Origin: Myxococcales bacterium
GTDB lineage: Bacteria; Myxococcota_A; Polyangia; Nannocystales; Nannocystaceae
DNA: 64,000 nt
Reading direction: 5' to 3'
Assembly (NCBI GenBank): GCA_014240065.1
Contig: JAAZXR010000012.1
Span: 1-64,000 of the forward strand
Positions 25,855 to 35,800 of the stretch are shown in pieces. Each line of letters starts with the position of its first letter. Position 1 is the stretch's first letter. The translations under genes were made by a program, and so were the position numbers. Below the pieces are notes generated by a model. The model was not told the origin of the DNA. It searched no databases and worked only from the letters and a program-made list of their open reading frames with translations.

Positions 25855-28410
25855 ATGATGCGACCCGATGACCCAGCGGACAGCCCTGAGTCGTCGAGCC
25901 CGGCGGGTTCGGACCACGACGGCGGCGCGGCGGGATCTGGTGAGCGACCGGTCAACCTGCTGCACGATGTGACGATGCACCCCCGTCGCGCGCTCGCGCT
26001 CAGACTCGGCGCGCTCGGACTCGTGGTGGCGTTGCTGCTCGCGGGTGGTTGGTGGCTGATGGAGCGGAGCAGGGAGCAGGTCGCCGCGGAGGCGCTACGA
26101 AACGCCGCGTCGCGCCTTCATGGAGGATCGCTCGCGGAGCTGCGCGAGGCCTCTCACACGCTCGCGCTGGCTGGCGCTTCGACCACGGGTGACGCGCCGA
26201 TCGATCGCGCGGCGCTCGTCATTGACGCCCTCCGCGTCGCGGAGTTCGGTGACCTCCCGTCACAGGGACTCGAAGAGCTGAAAAGGCGCACGCGAGATCG
26301 AAGCGAGTCCTTTGAGGCGCGCCTCGCCGACGCGCTGCTCACAGCGAGCGAAGGGCGATTCGAGGCGCTCCGCGCGGCGACCGAGCGCCTCACGGCGATG
26401 CCCACGGACGGGGCGTTCGGGGCTGGTCTGACCCAATGGCCGCGGCTCGTCTTGGCGGTACGCGAGGCGAGCTCAAACAGCCTCACCGATGATATTGACG
26501 GAGACGCCCAGGTCGACGCGCTCGAGGGAGCTGAGCGACCGATGGCGGTCAAACGACTAGAGGTGACGCGCGACTATCTGAGCGGCGAGCGCCGCAAAGC
26601 GATCCGCTGGTTGTCTGCGCTCCGCGATGAGGCCCCGGCACATCTCGGCCTCGCGGCGGACGAGGCCTTGCTCTTGGCGGCGGGTCGCGAACAGCTCGGG
26701 GCGGTCGCCTCGATCTCCGAGCAGCTGGCGTCACGAACGGAGGGGTTGAGCGCGGTCGATCAAGGTCGCGCGTCGCTCGCGCGAGCCGTGGTCCACCTGT
26801 ACTCTGGAGATCGAGCTCAAGCGTCCACGCTCGTCGCGCAGGCGTGGCGAACGGGGGCGCCGTGGGATCGCCTCTCCCGCGATCTCGCGCTCGAGGTCGC
26901 GGTCGACGCGGGTGCCTTTGAGCTCGTGGACGTGTTGCTCGCAGAGAGCGGCCTCCCGGAAGAGGACATCGAGACCTATCGCGCGTGGAAGTCATTTGCG
27001 GCGGGAGATCCAGCGGGCGCGCTCGAACGGCTGGCGGTCCTGGAACAGCGCAGCCCGAGGGTCGCCTACCTGCAGGGGCTCGCGCTGGTGACTCAAGAGC
27101 GATATGGGGAGGCGTGGCCGTGGCTCGAGCGCGCCGAGCAGTTTTATCCGGGGCGCGTGGAGATCGAAGTGGCGAAGGCGCGGGTGATGCTGCGGCGGGA
27201 CGATCCGCGGACCATGCTCCGCAGTCTTGAAGGCTTGGCCGAACAGGAGCCGTACGCGCCGCGGGCGTGGACCGCTCTCGGTGAGGCGCGGCTGCAGGTC
27301 TTTCGTTCCAAAGGAGGAGGCGATTTGCGCCTGGCCTTGGCGGCACAATCGGCGCTCGAACACGCGGTGGAGGTGGAGCCCCTGCCGGCGACGGCGCATC
27401 GGCGCCTCGGGGAGCTGTGGCGCGCGCGTATGTCGGCCCGCGAAGACGCGCCCACCCAGGCGCTGACTCACTTTCGTGCGGCCGCGGAGATCAACCCCGC
27501 CGTCGCTCAAAATCGTGCGGCCTTGGCCTCGATGTTGATGGACATCGGGCTCGACGACGAGGCGAGCCCCTTGATCACCGCGTTGCTCGACGATGGGGCG
27601 GCGTCACCAGCGCTGCAGCTGCGGCAGGTGCGACTGTGGGGCCGTGCTGGAGTGGCGGAGCGCGCCGACGCCGTGGAGACGCTGTGTGACACCGCGGCGG
27701 TCGCGGGGGCGAGCGCCCGCGACATCTCCGTGGCGCGGCTGTACTTCGCGCTTGGGACCTCCGACGAGGAGCAGATACGAGCGTTGATTCGCGAGGCGAT
27801 GGACGCACGCGTCGGTGACGGCGACGACGTCGAGTACATCGGCCTGCTGGTGCGAGCGCTCGCGCAGCACTACGACGGAGAGGAGGCGCTCAAGCTCGTC
27901 CGCCGCGCGATCCGTCGCCGGCCGACCGAGGCGACCGGACATCTGTTCTTGGAGTGGGCGCGGATTGAGCTCCACCGCGGCAACTTCGCGCGCGGCGCCG
28001 GCTACGCGTACATCGCCTATCGCAGGTTGCGGGAGGCGAACGCGGCCCCGACCTTGCAGGTGGAAGCGGCGCAGCTCGCGGTGCAAGGGTACGCGCACGG
28101 AGCCAGGGCGAAGCCGGCGCTCCGGATCTCAGCGCCGCTCACCCGGCGCTTCGCGATGGTTGGGAAGGTCTGGCAGATCTATGCGCTCGCGCTTCACGTC
28201 GCGTCGGAGTCGCGCAGCTCGCTGGAGGCGGTGAACAGGGCGATCGAGCTCGCCCCCGATCTCGCCTCGTCGTATGGTCTCCGCGCGAAGATTCAACTGC
28301 GGCGAGGCGACCGCCCGGGGGCGCGAGCGTCCATGCGAACCGCCATGAAGCTGGCCGCGGGGACGCCCGCGTACGGCAGCTACAAGAAAAGTTGGGAGCG
28401 GCTACGATGA
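25855..28410 (+). CDS. Large membrane-anchored TPR-repeat protein
   Basis: The 851-residue protein has a Ser/Asp-rich cytoplasmic N-terminus, one TM segment at about residues 43-68 (Leu-Gly-Leu-Val-Val-Ala-Leu-Leu-Leu-Ala-Gly) and then an entirely helical TPR-type body to the end. Better repeats lie at about 370-560 and near the C-terminus (Ala-Ile-Glu-Leu-Ala-Pro-Asp). The topology places the repeats in the periplasm, so it is likely a scaffold. The stop overlaps the start of the following SDR (ATGA), implying coupled expression. Confidence 0.75.
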   Translation: MMRPDDPADSPESSSPAGSDHDGGAAGSGERPVNLLHDVTMHPRRALALRLGALGLVVALLLAGGWWLMERSREQVAAEALRNAASRLHGGSLAELREASHTLALAGASTTGDAPIDRAALVIDALRVAEFGDLPSQGLEELKRRTRDRSESFEARLADALLTASEGRFEALRAATERLTAMPTDGAFGAGLTQWPRLVLAVREASSNSLTDDIDGDAQVDALEGAERPMAVKRLEVTRDYLSGERRKAIRWLSALRDEAPAHLGLAADEALLLAAGREQLGAVASISEQLASRTEGLSAVDQGRASLARAVVHLYSGDRAQASTLVAQAWRTGAPWDRLSRDLALEVAVDAGAFELVDVLLAESGLPEEDIETYRAWKSFAAGDPAGALERLAVLEQRSPRVAYLQGLALVTQERYGEAWPWLERAEQFYPGRVEIEVAKARVMLRRDDPRTMLRSLEGLAEQEPYAPRAWTALGEARLQVFRSKGGGDLRLALAAQSALEHAVEVEPLPATAHRRLGELWRARMSAREDAPTQALTHFRAAAEINPAVAQNRAALASMLMDIGLDDEASPLITALLDDGAASPALQLRQVRLWGRAGVAERADAVETLCDTAAVAGASARDISVARLYFALGTSDEEQIRALIREAMDARVGDGDDVEYIGLLVRALAQHYDGEEALKLVRRAIRRRPTEATGHLFLEWARIELHRGNFARGAGYAYIAYRRLREANAAPTLQVEAAQLAVQGYAHGARAKPALRISAPLTRRFAMVGKVWQIYALALHVASESRSSLEAVNRAIELAPDLASSYGLRAKIQLRRGDRPGARASMRTAMKLAAGTPAYGSYKKSWERLR

Positions 28411-29264
28411 AGACAGGACTGCGAGATCTGAACGTGTTGATTACCGGGGCGTCCGGAGGGATCGGGGCGGCGCTCGCGGAGGTGTTCTTGGGAGAAGGGT
28501 GTCATCTCTCCCTTCACGCCGGGCGATCGAGGGCCGAAGAACTGGCGCGTCGATATGAGGGGAAGAGGGCGGAGGGCCAGGTGGTGGGCGCGTGGGAGGC
28601 CGATGTGCGGGACGTGAACGCCGTGAGCGATGGTGTGGCCGCGGCCCGAGAGCGCCTCGGTCGTATCGACGTCTGCGTCGTCAACGCGGGCATCTGGCCG
28701 ACGGAATCGACGCCGCTGCACGAGCAGGAGGCGGCGCGGATCCGAGAGGTGATCGAGGTGAACTTGATGGGCGCGATTTGGACCAGCAACGCGTTCATGC
28801 GCGCGCTGGCGGCGTCGGGCCCACGCGCGGACGGGCGCGGCGCGAGTCTGTGCTTTGTTGGCTCCACCGCGGGGAGGTTTGGCGAGGCGGGACACGCGGA
28901 GTACGCCGCGACGAAGGCGGCGATGGTCGGGCTCCTTCGAAGCCTCAAGAACGAGATCGTCCACCTCGATCCCTACGGACGGGTGAACCTCGTCGAGCCA
29001 GGGTGGACGGTGACCCCCATGGCCGCGGCGGCGCTCGAGCAGCCGGGGCTCATCCGCGATGTCGTGGCGACCATGCCCTTGCGCCAGCTCGCGCGGGCCG
29101 AAGACATCGCCCGCGCGGTGGCGGTGCTGTCCTCCCCGTTCATGTCGCGACATGTCTCCGGCCAGCACCTCACGGTCGCCGGCGGCATGGAGGGACGTCA
29201 GCTGTGGCGCGCAGATGATATCGATGAACCCGAGGTTCGCTCACGGCTCCAGCGAGGCGACTGA
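28407..29264 (+). CDS. Short-chain dehydrogenase/reductase
   Basis: From ATG 28407, which overlaps the preceding stop, the product is 285 residues. It has Gly-Ala-Ser-Gly-Gly-Ile-Gly for the cofactor, Asn-Ala-Gly-Ile-Trp, a catalytic Ser in Val-Gly-Ser-Thr-Ala and Tyr-Ala-Ala-Thr-Lys. The end (Ser-Gly-Gln-His-Leu-Thr-Val-Ala-Gly-Gly-Met) is the usual SDR C-terminus, followed by about 20 extra residues. A classical FabG-like oxidoreductase; substrate unknown. Confidence 0.85.
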   Translation: MKTGLRDLNVLITGASGGIGAALAEVFLGEGCHLSLHAGRSRAEELARRYEGKRAEGQVVGAWEADVRDVNAVSDGVAAARERLGRIDVCVVNAGIWPTESTPLHEQEAARIREVIEVNLMGAIWTSNAFMRALAASGPRADGRGASLCFVGSTAGRFGEAGHAEYAATKAAMVGLLRSLKNEIVHLDPYGRVNLVEPGWTVTPMAAAALEQPGLIRDVVATMPLRQLARAEDIARAVAVLSSPFMSRHVSGQHLTVAGGMEGRQLWRADDIDEPEVRSRLQRGD

Positions 29265-29297
29265 TTTCATCCCGAACGTCTCCATCGCGGGCGGCGA

Positions 29298-30401
29298 TCA
29301 GGCGGGGTCGGGTTTCGGCGTGGTCGGGCCGCTCTCCGGCAGCTGCGGCGCCTTGATATATTCCGCCGGCAGCTCGCCCGTCAGCGAGTCAAGGAAGGCG
29401 AGGATGGCGGCCTTCTCGCTCCCCGACAGGGTCCCCTTCGTGGTCTGGTGCTCCGCCATGATCTCCACCACCTTCTCGAGGGTGGCGATGCTCCCGTCGT
29501 GGAGCCACGGGCCCGTCTTCGCGACGTTGCGCAGGGTCGGCACCTTGAAGGACTGGCGATCCGCCTCGTTTTTTGTGAGGGCGAAGCGTCCGTCATCCTT
29601 GGTGTCGTAGGGCTTCACCGCGCCGAGCTTTTGATACATCGTCCCGCCGAGCGCGGGGCCCGTGTGACATTGGATGCACCCGGTGTCGATGAAGATCTGC
29701 AGTCCGCGCAGGGCGCTCTCGTCGATGCCCGCGTCGTTCCCTCCGAGGAAGTCGTCGAACGGGCTCGGGGTGACGAGGCGCCGCTCGAACGCGCCGATGG
29801 CGGTGGCCATGTTGTCGTAGGTGATCCCCGATTCGGGGAAGGCCTTCTTGAATTGTTCTTGATACCCCGGGATGGAGGCGAGGGTGGCGACGACCGCCTC
29901 CTCGCTGGGCATCGCCATCTCGATCGGGTTGAGCACCGGGCCCTTGGCTTGGGCCTCCACGTCGGCCGCCCGACCGTCCCAGAACTGAGCGAGGTGGAAG
30001 GCCGCGTGGTACACCGTCGGACTGTTTCGATCGCCGCGCTGTCCCTTATGCCCCGGGGAGGTCGGCTCTCCATCCACGCCATACCTGGCGAGGTCATGGC
30101 AGGTGTTGCAGCTGACATCATGGTTTTTGGACAAGCGCGGGTCGAAGTACAAGCTGCGACCGAGCGCGACTTTCTCCTCGGACATCGCGTAGGACTTTGG
30201 TGTGGCCTCCGCCGGGGAGACGGAGAAATATGTGAGGGCCTGTTTCCTCACGGAGGCGGGGTCCAGGGCTTTTTGGGTGGCCGACGATGATGAGGACACG
30301 CCTCGCTTCGCGCGACGCTCGGGTTTTGTTTCGTCTTTCGATCCGCAACCGACGACACAGAGGGCGACGACGCTGAGGAGTACCGATTTGAGGTGACCCA
30401 T
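29298..30401 (-). CDS. Di-heme cytochrome c peroxidase (CcpA/MauG family), lipoprotein
   Basis: The 367-residue protein has a lipoprotein signal (Val-Val-Gly-Cys-Gly) and two c-type heme sites, Cys-Asn-Thr-Cys-His near residue 95 and Cys-Ile-Gln-Cys-His near residue 240. Asp-Pro-Arg-Leu-Ser precedes the first heme and a long inter-heme segment contains Tyr-Phe-Asp, as in bacterial peroxidases. It would reduce peroxide in the periplasm with electrons from small cytochromes, or belong to the MauG-like oxidising branch. A TAGGGT box lies 7 nt upstream of its ATG with no Shine-Dalgarno. Confidence 0.88.
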   Translation of the reverse strand: MGHLKSVLLSVVALCVVGCGSKDETKPERRAKRGVSSSSSATQKALDPASVRKQALTYFSVSPAEATPKSYAMSEEKVALGRSLYFDPRLSKNHDVSCNTCHDLARYGVDGEPTSPGHKGQRGDRNSPTVYHAAFHLAQFWDGRAADVEAQAKGPVLNPIEMAMPSEEAVVATLASIPGYQEQFKKAFPESGITYDNMATAIGAFERRLVTPSPFDDFLGGNDAGIDESALRGLQIFIDTGCIQCHTGPALGGTMYQKLGAVKPYDTKDDGRFALTKNEADRQSFKVPTLRNVAKTGPWLHDGSIATLEKVVEIMAEHQTTKGTLSGSEKAAILAFLDSLTGELPAEYIKAPQLPESGPTTPKPDPA

Positions 30402-30408
30402 GCATGCG

Positions 30409-30414
30409 ACCCTA
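30409..30414 (-). promoter_or_regulatory. -10-like box at the peroxidase start
   Basis: TAGGGT on the minus strand ends 7 nt before the ATG at 30401, with no Shine-Dalgarno between. It is a candidate leaderless promoter element. Confidence 0.3.
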
Positions 30415-30615
30415 CCAACCCTCGCGCGTTGTTGTCACTCGGTCACCGAGGGTGGAGGCACGTGGTCGGCGCATCCGAATGGGCTGATGGCGCCAACGCG
30501 GCCCCGAGGAGGGCGGTAGATCCGCGGTGAGCACCGCGAGCGTCGGCGTCTGGTCCGGTCCGGGGAGGCGACCTTGGGGCTTGCGCGATGGTGCCTGAGT
30601 TGTCACTCTTGCTCC

Positions 30616-31167
30616 GTGCTTCCAGCTGTACCCACGGGCAGGTCACGACCCAATCGTAGGCGACGCGTTTCTCGAGGGATCGTGGCCGTCGCGACTGGAC
30701 TGCTGCTCGGAGGGGTCGTGGCTTGCGGCGCCGACGACGCCGCCTCGATCACGGACCGCCTGTGGGTGAGCGACGTGCCGTCGAACCCGAGAGAGGAGAT
30801 TTCGGCCTTCGCCATCTCCAATCTCCGCGGACGCAAACTCGGCGCCCTGTATCAGGGGTCGTTGTATCAGGGGACGCAGCGCGGATTTCGATTGGAGCTC
30901 GAAGGTCGCCGCGCCGTCTTCGAGATGCTGCAAGACGGATCCCGCCATCCGGTGACCGTTCACACTTGCAAGCCGACGACGGGTTTTCATTTTTGTATCG
31001 AACTCGAGGGAGATCCGGCCGGCGGGCGACGCTACCAGTCTCGCAAGCGCTGGTCGCTCGGTCGCTCGAAGGGGGGGCGCGCCGAATCCTCGGTGGTGCC
31101 GATGATCCCGTCACTGCTTGAGGAGTTCGAGCTCGCCGCGGTGGAGGTGGCGCCTCCGGCTCCCTGA
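30616..31167 (+). CDS. Small lipoprotein upstream of the GHKL ATPase
   Basis: GTG 30616 gives a 183-residue protein with a very Arg-rich n-region, hydrophobic core and a Cys at Gly-Val-Val-Ala-Cys-Gly. A TTG at 30574 could add 14 residues. The mature part has a short duplicated phrase (Leu-Tyr-Gln-Gly twice) and a Cys pair about 8 residues apart (Thr-Cys-Lys ... Phe-Cys-Ile). It ends in a Pro/Ala tail. No family recognised. The ATPase gene begins 10 bp after its stop, so it may share an operon. Confidence 0.6.
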   Translation: MLPAVPTGRSRPNRRRRVSRGIVAVATGLLLGGVVACGADDAASITDRLWVSDVPSNPREEISAFAISNLRGRKLGALYQGSLYQGTQRGFRLELEGRRAVFEMLQDGSRHPVTVHTCKPTTGFHFCIELEGDPAGGRRYQSRKRWSLGRSKGGRAESSVVPMIPSLLEEFELAAVEVAPPAP

Positions 31168-31177
31168 CCCGAACACC

Positions 31178-32881
31178 ATGGACGAAGCGGTCGAACAGAT
31201 TCTCGCTCGTCTGATCGGGCAATTTGGGTCGCCCTACGATTTTTGTCGAGAGCTCGTTCAAAACGCCATGGACGGCGGCGCCGGGCGGCTGGACATCAGT
31301 TTTGACGTCCATCGGGGGGGCGACGACGAGGTCGTGTTTGAGCTGCGGTTCGAAGACACGGGCAGGGGGATGACGGAGGAGGTGGTGCGGGACGAGTTGA
31401 CGCGCCTGTTCGCCTCGTCCAAGCGACACGACCGAACGTCGGCCGGCGAATTTGGGGTCGGCTTCGTGAGTGTGTTTGGCTGGCGCCCAGACGCGGTAGT
31501 GTTACAGACCGGGCGTGAGGGGGAGGCCTGGGAGCTCATCTTCGACGGGAGCGCGAGATTTGAGCAGCGACGGATTGACAACCCGCTCGAGGGGACCTCG
31601 ATCTTGTTGCTCAAGCGAGGGGCGCGGGCCGACGCGTCGGAGGTCGTGGGCGAAGTCACCCGCGCGCTTTGTAAGTGGTGCCGCTATTGTCCCATCGAGG
31701 TCATCTTTGAGGACCTCTTCCACGGGTCGCCGCCGCAGCTTATTTCGGTCGGTTGGCCACAGGGCGACGCGATCTGCGAGGACGAGGAGCCGCTCCCCGG
31801 GGGGAAGTTGCTCGTGTCGATGTGCGCCGACCCCCGCGTGGTGCTGATGCGCAGCGGCCTCATATTGGAAGAGGGCACTCTCGCGGAGCTGTTCCCCTCG
31901 GTGGCCTCGCGCTTGCCACCCGGAGCCGAGCAGCACCTTCGGATCTTGGCCGAGACATCGGAGTTTGAGACCAATATTGCGCGCGATAAGATCACGCTTC
32001 GTGCCGCTGTCGAGCACCTCGCGCCCCGGATCGTACGCGCCTTCGCTCGTATGCAGCGGGCGCTGTTCTCGATGGCCGAACAGACCGCCGCCGGGCCGTC
32101 GCGCGCTGCGGAGACGCACTCGCACGCGATGATGCATCTGTGTCTCGCCGCGCAGCTCCCTAACGGTGAGGTGATCGACGAGCTCGATCGCCGCTCCATC
32201 CTGCGAACGCTGCACGATGAGCTCCCGGTCAGCTTGAGGGTGATCGAGCGCGCGTTGGAGGGGCTCCCCCTGATCGTCGCGGACGGGACGTCCGAGCCGC
32301 TCAGGGGGGGGGGCGCAGAGGTCGGCGAGTCGCTCGCCAGCTGTTCGGGGCCTCGTTTCCCCGTCGTGCGCGCCGACTTCGTGCGGGATTTGCCGTGGCT
32401 TCGGATCCTCGGGAGCTCCATCGATCGTGGCGTGGTGCCAGCGGCGAGGGTGCTGTTCGCCGTGGAGCCGAACGAGGGGATGGCCCTAGGGATCTGCGGT
32501 GGCGTGGAGTCGATGCTGCGCGCGCTCGGCTTCGAGATTCACGGCGTTCGAATGGCGAAGTTCGCGGGGGCTCACCACGAAGACGGACCGATCTGCGGCT
32601 TCGACACGGGGAGCGGCGCCCCCTTCGCATGCGCAGAGTTTGGCGCGGAGGTTCGCCGCCGGCTTCATGACGCGCGGGTCTGGATCCGCGAGGACCACAC
32701 CATCGTACAAAACGCGCTCAGCATGGGCGGCCTCGATCCTGTGTTCGCGGGGATGTCGATCGTCGCGGGGATGTCACCGCAACTGGGGCTGTCATCCGCA
32801 GATCTCGCGACGCTCGGGGACGCTGTGGAGCGAGACCTGATGGGCGGCTCCAAACGCGGCAGACTGGGGCCCGCGACGTGA
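31178..32881 (+). CDS. HSP90/GHKL-type ATPase, first gene of an unusual pair
   Basis: ATG 31178 gives 567 residues opening directly with a GHKL domain: Arg-Glu-Leu-Val-Gln-Asn-Ala-Met-Asp (N-box with catalytic Glu and Mg-binding Asn, about residues 24-32), Phe-Glu-Asp-Thr-Gly-Arg-Gly-Met (G1), an ATP-lid Ser-Ser-Lys and Gly-Glu-Phe-Gly-Val-Gly-Phe (G2). The next section resembles the HSP90 middle domain, with a Met-Arg-Ser-Gly-Leu-Ile strand and Asn-Ile-Ala-Arg-Asp-Lys-Ile matching the Asn-x-Ser-Arg segment. The last 220 residues are unrecognised. It is probably ATP-driven and dimeric. Its stop overlaps the start of the 1100-residue partner. Confidence 0.8.
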   Translation: MDEAVEQILARLIGQFGSPYDFCRELVQNAMDGGAGRLDISFDVHRGGDDEVVFELRFEDTGRGMTEEVVRDELTRLFASSKRHDRTSAGEFGVGFVSVFGWRPDAVVLQTGREGEAWELIFDGSARFEQRRIDNPLEGTSILLLKRGARADASEVVGEVTRALCKWCRYCPIEVIFEDLFHGSPPQLISVGWPQGDAICEDEEPLPGGKLLVSMCADPRVVLMRSGLILEEGTLAELFPSVASRLPPGAEQHLRILAETSEFETNIARDKITLRAAVEHLAPRIVRAFARMQRALFSMAEQTAAGPSRAAETHSHAMMHLCLAAQLPNGEVIDELDRRSILRTLHDELPVSLRVIERALEGLPLIVADGTSEPLRGGGAEVGESLASCSGPRFPVVRADFVRDLPWLRILGSSIDRGVVPAARVLFAVEPNEGMALGICGGVESMLRALGFEIHGVRMAKFAGAHHEDGPICGFDTGSGAPFACAEFGAEVRRRLHDARVWIREDHTIVQNALSMGGLDPVFAGMSIVAGMSPQLGLSSADLATLGDAVERDLMGGSKRGRLGPAT

Positions 32882-35800
32882 CCTTTGTGTCCGAGATCGG
32901 GGCCTTGGTCGCGGCCCATTCCATGGGCGAGGACGGGAGCCTCAAGACCTTTACGGTCGCGCGCACCGAGGCGGTGCTCAAGCTCCGCGCGTCGTCTCCG
33001 TCGGAGGGGGTGGGGTGGGTGCTCTCGTTCATACAGGCCATGCGATGCGCCTGCGCAGACATGTCCATCGCGCTGAGTCCATCGGCGAGTGGCGCCGTCG
33101 AGACCTTGGAGATCGTCGCGAGCACCGAGCCGTCGGCGTCCTCGGAGGAGCGGAGTCGGTGGTCGCCCGAGCTCGTGGGTCTGCTGTCGGATGGCCTGCG
33201 TGAGGTGCCCGAACAGCCGGATCAGTTCGACGCGGATCGTCTGACGCAGCGGCTCGGGGCCGCGTTGAACCACCTGCTCGCCACGGATCCCATGCACGTC
33301 GAACTCAAGATCGGCGGAGTCGGGCGTCGCTGGGTACGGCGGGAGCGCGGCGCGTTCGGCCGTGACGAGGATCCCTACGAGTCGATGTCGTGCCCCCCGG
33401 AGGTCGAGGCCGGCGTCTTCGCGCACCTGACCGTATCGCGCGCGAGGGGGCTCGGTGCCCGGTTGCGCGCGCTGTTTGGGGGCGGTGACGCGTGGGCGAT
33501 GGAGGTCGCGGCGCTCGTCCGCGCGCGGTCGCTGGGGGTGAAGGGCGAGGGGTTCACCCTCACCCTCGACCGCGCGTGGCGCCCCCCCACAACCATCCGC
33601 ATGGACGGGCTGGGCTGGTTTGTGCCGACAGAGGGGGAGGCGTTGTGGCTGGTCCGCGGGGGCGTGAAGATCTTCGACTTGGCCGAGGCGTGTGAGGGGC
33701 GGGGCGTGAACGCTCGCGCCGGGATGGTCTACGCGCCCAGCGTGTTGACGACGACGTTGGGGGACGCCCCGCGAATCAATGAGGCCTTCGACGCGGTCGT
33801 CGCGTGGCTCGACGAGGCGGCCGCCGGCGCGGCGCTGACCTCCGACGGCGGAGGTGAAGCGTGGCTGGTCCACGACCCGCCCACGACCTTCGCCACTGTG
33901 GGTGGATTTGGGCGCGCGCTCAACTTTGAGCGGATCGAGCGGCGGGTGCAGCGTGACGGAGAGATCCGCTTCGTGTGGCGTCATCAAGCGCGGGGGGGGG
34001 CCAGGCTCCACGGAGAGATGTCGGGCATGGACCTGGAGGTGCTTTGCTGCACGCCCTCTGAGGTCGCGGCGTTGCGCGCTCGCCTCCCGCCGGACACGGT
34101 GATTCCGCACGCGCTGGTGGGGCGCGCACCTCGCCGGGGGAGCGTCCAAATCGAGAAGCTCAGGATCCACAGCCTCGACCCCGTGCCGCTGGTGGAAGAC
34201 AGCCAGCTCATTCATCGGGGATCGCTGGGCACGGTGAGGCTCCGCACCAATATCCGGGCGTTCATCGCGAGCGAGGAAGCGAGCGCGCGAGCCCTGCGAG
34301 CGCAGGCGGAGGGGTACCTGTGTGTGACCATGCTCGGCAGAGAGGTCATCCGGCTTCGAGGTTTTGATCCAGGCCTCGTGCTGTGGGCGGAGCTCCACGC
34401 GGCCGATGCCCTGCGACTCCCGAGCATCGCAGCCCTAGAGAAAGACCAAGGCTTGCTCAAGGAGCTGCATCGCCGGGCGCGCCACGTGCTGTCCGATGTG
34501 ACGGCGGATCTCATGCGGCGCGTGCTGGCGGAGAGCGAGCCGACAACGCTCCCGTGGTTGCGGCACCAGCTCGAAGAGGTGGGCCCAGACACCCTCGCCC
34601 TCGCATACGAGACGAACGACGCGGGAGACGCAGGGCTGACGTGGTCCTCTCCGCCGCTGCTGCAAGTCCCGGTGGGGGTCGACGAGGGCGGCGTGGTCAC
34701 GGCTGAGGCGCTCTTGCGGCGGGTGGCCAGCGCCTCCATTCGACGTCCGGTCGAGATCGTTCCTGGTCAAGCCGCGCATCTGTACGGCATCTCGACGGCG
34801 CGAGACCCGGCCCTCGCGGGGATCTTGAGGGTGATCTTGCCGTCGTCGAAGCTGGCGTTCTCGATGGCAGAGGAGCTGTGGGCGTTGCCCACGGCCTGGT
34901 CAGAACCTCTGGGCCGGCGACGCATGTCGCGAGAGGATGTGGAGCGCGCGCTGGCCACGAGCCTGCACGATCCGGGGGCGAGGGCGCGACTCGTGACCCA
35001 TTTTTTGATCAGCCGCGCGGGCTCCCTCGAAGATTTTGGGCTGGCCAAGGTCCGCCTCTTCGACCGCTACGATCCGTTCTCCAAGTCCCCGCACTCCCTC
35101 CTCAGTTTCGACGAGATCGTGGCGGCGGGCGAGCGCCTCCCGTGGGTCTTTCCCACCGCGGCGACGCGCTCGCTCACCTCACCGGTCCTGTGTGTGACGC
35201 CTGGCGTCGCCGCGTTCCTGGGCAAGCTGACGGCGCCGCCTCGCGTCTCGCGTGGCCGCTTGTTTCGCCCCCGCGTCTCCGCGGCGAGCAGGCAGCGCGC
35301 GGGAGGTCCCAGGGGACTCAAGGGGGCTTCGCCGGACCGGCGGCCCCGTCGAATTGTTGAGCGGACGATGGACATGTCTCTCGCGCGTGGGGAGGTCTAT
35401 ATCGACGGAGGTGACACCCCAGGCATTGAGCTTTGGCACGGGGGCCTGCGCGTGGAGCGTGTCGTTTTGCGCGGCGCCCTCGGCGTCGTCTCTGGCCAAG
35501 TGACGGTGAAGACTCGCGTGATCCCCACGGACGGACCGGGGCGCGAGGCGCTCGTCGGAGTCCTGCGTCGCGAGGCGGAGCCGCTCGTGGAGGCGCTCGC
35601 CACGTTCCGTCTGCTCGCGTCGAGAGAGGACCACGCCGCCGCCTCGGCGAAGGCCGCGTGGGACGCGATGCTGGATGCGCGTGATGAACACGATTCGCTC
35701 GCGCTGCAGCGGCGTCTTCAGGCGTCGCGCAGCGACCCAACCGACTTCAAGGGGGGCGCAGAGGAACGCGCGCTGCGAGAGGTGGCCAGGATCGCCGAGG

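Noticed and set aside
32665-34398. 577-codon minus-strand frame inside the GHKL/partner locus
   Set aside because: It reads as His/Arg/Pro-rich low-complexity protein without domains, while the plus strand has the ATPase motifs and start-stop coupling.
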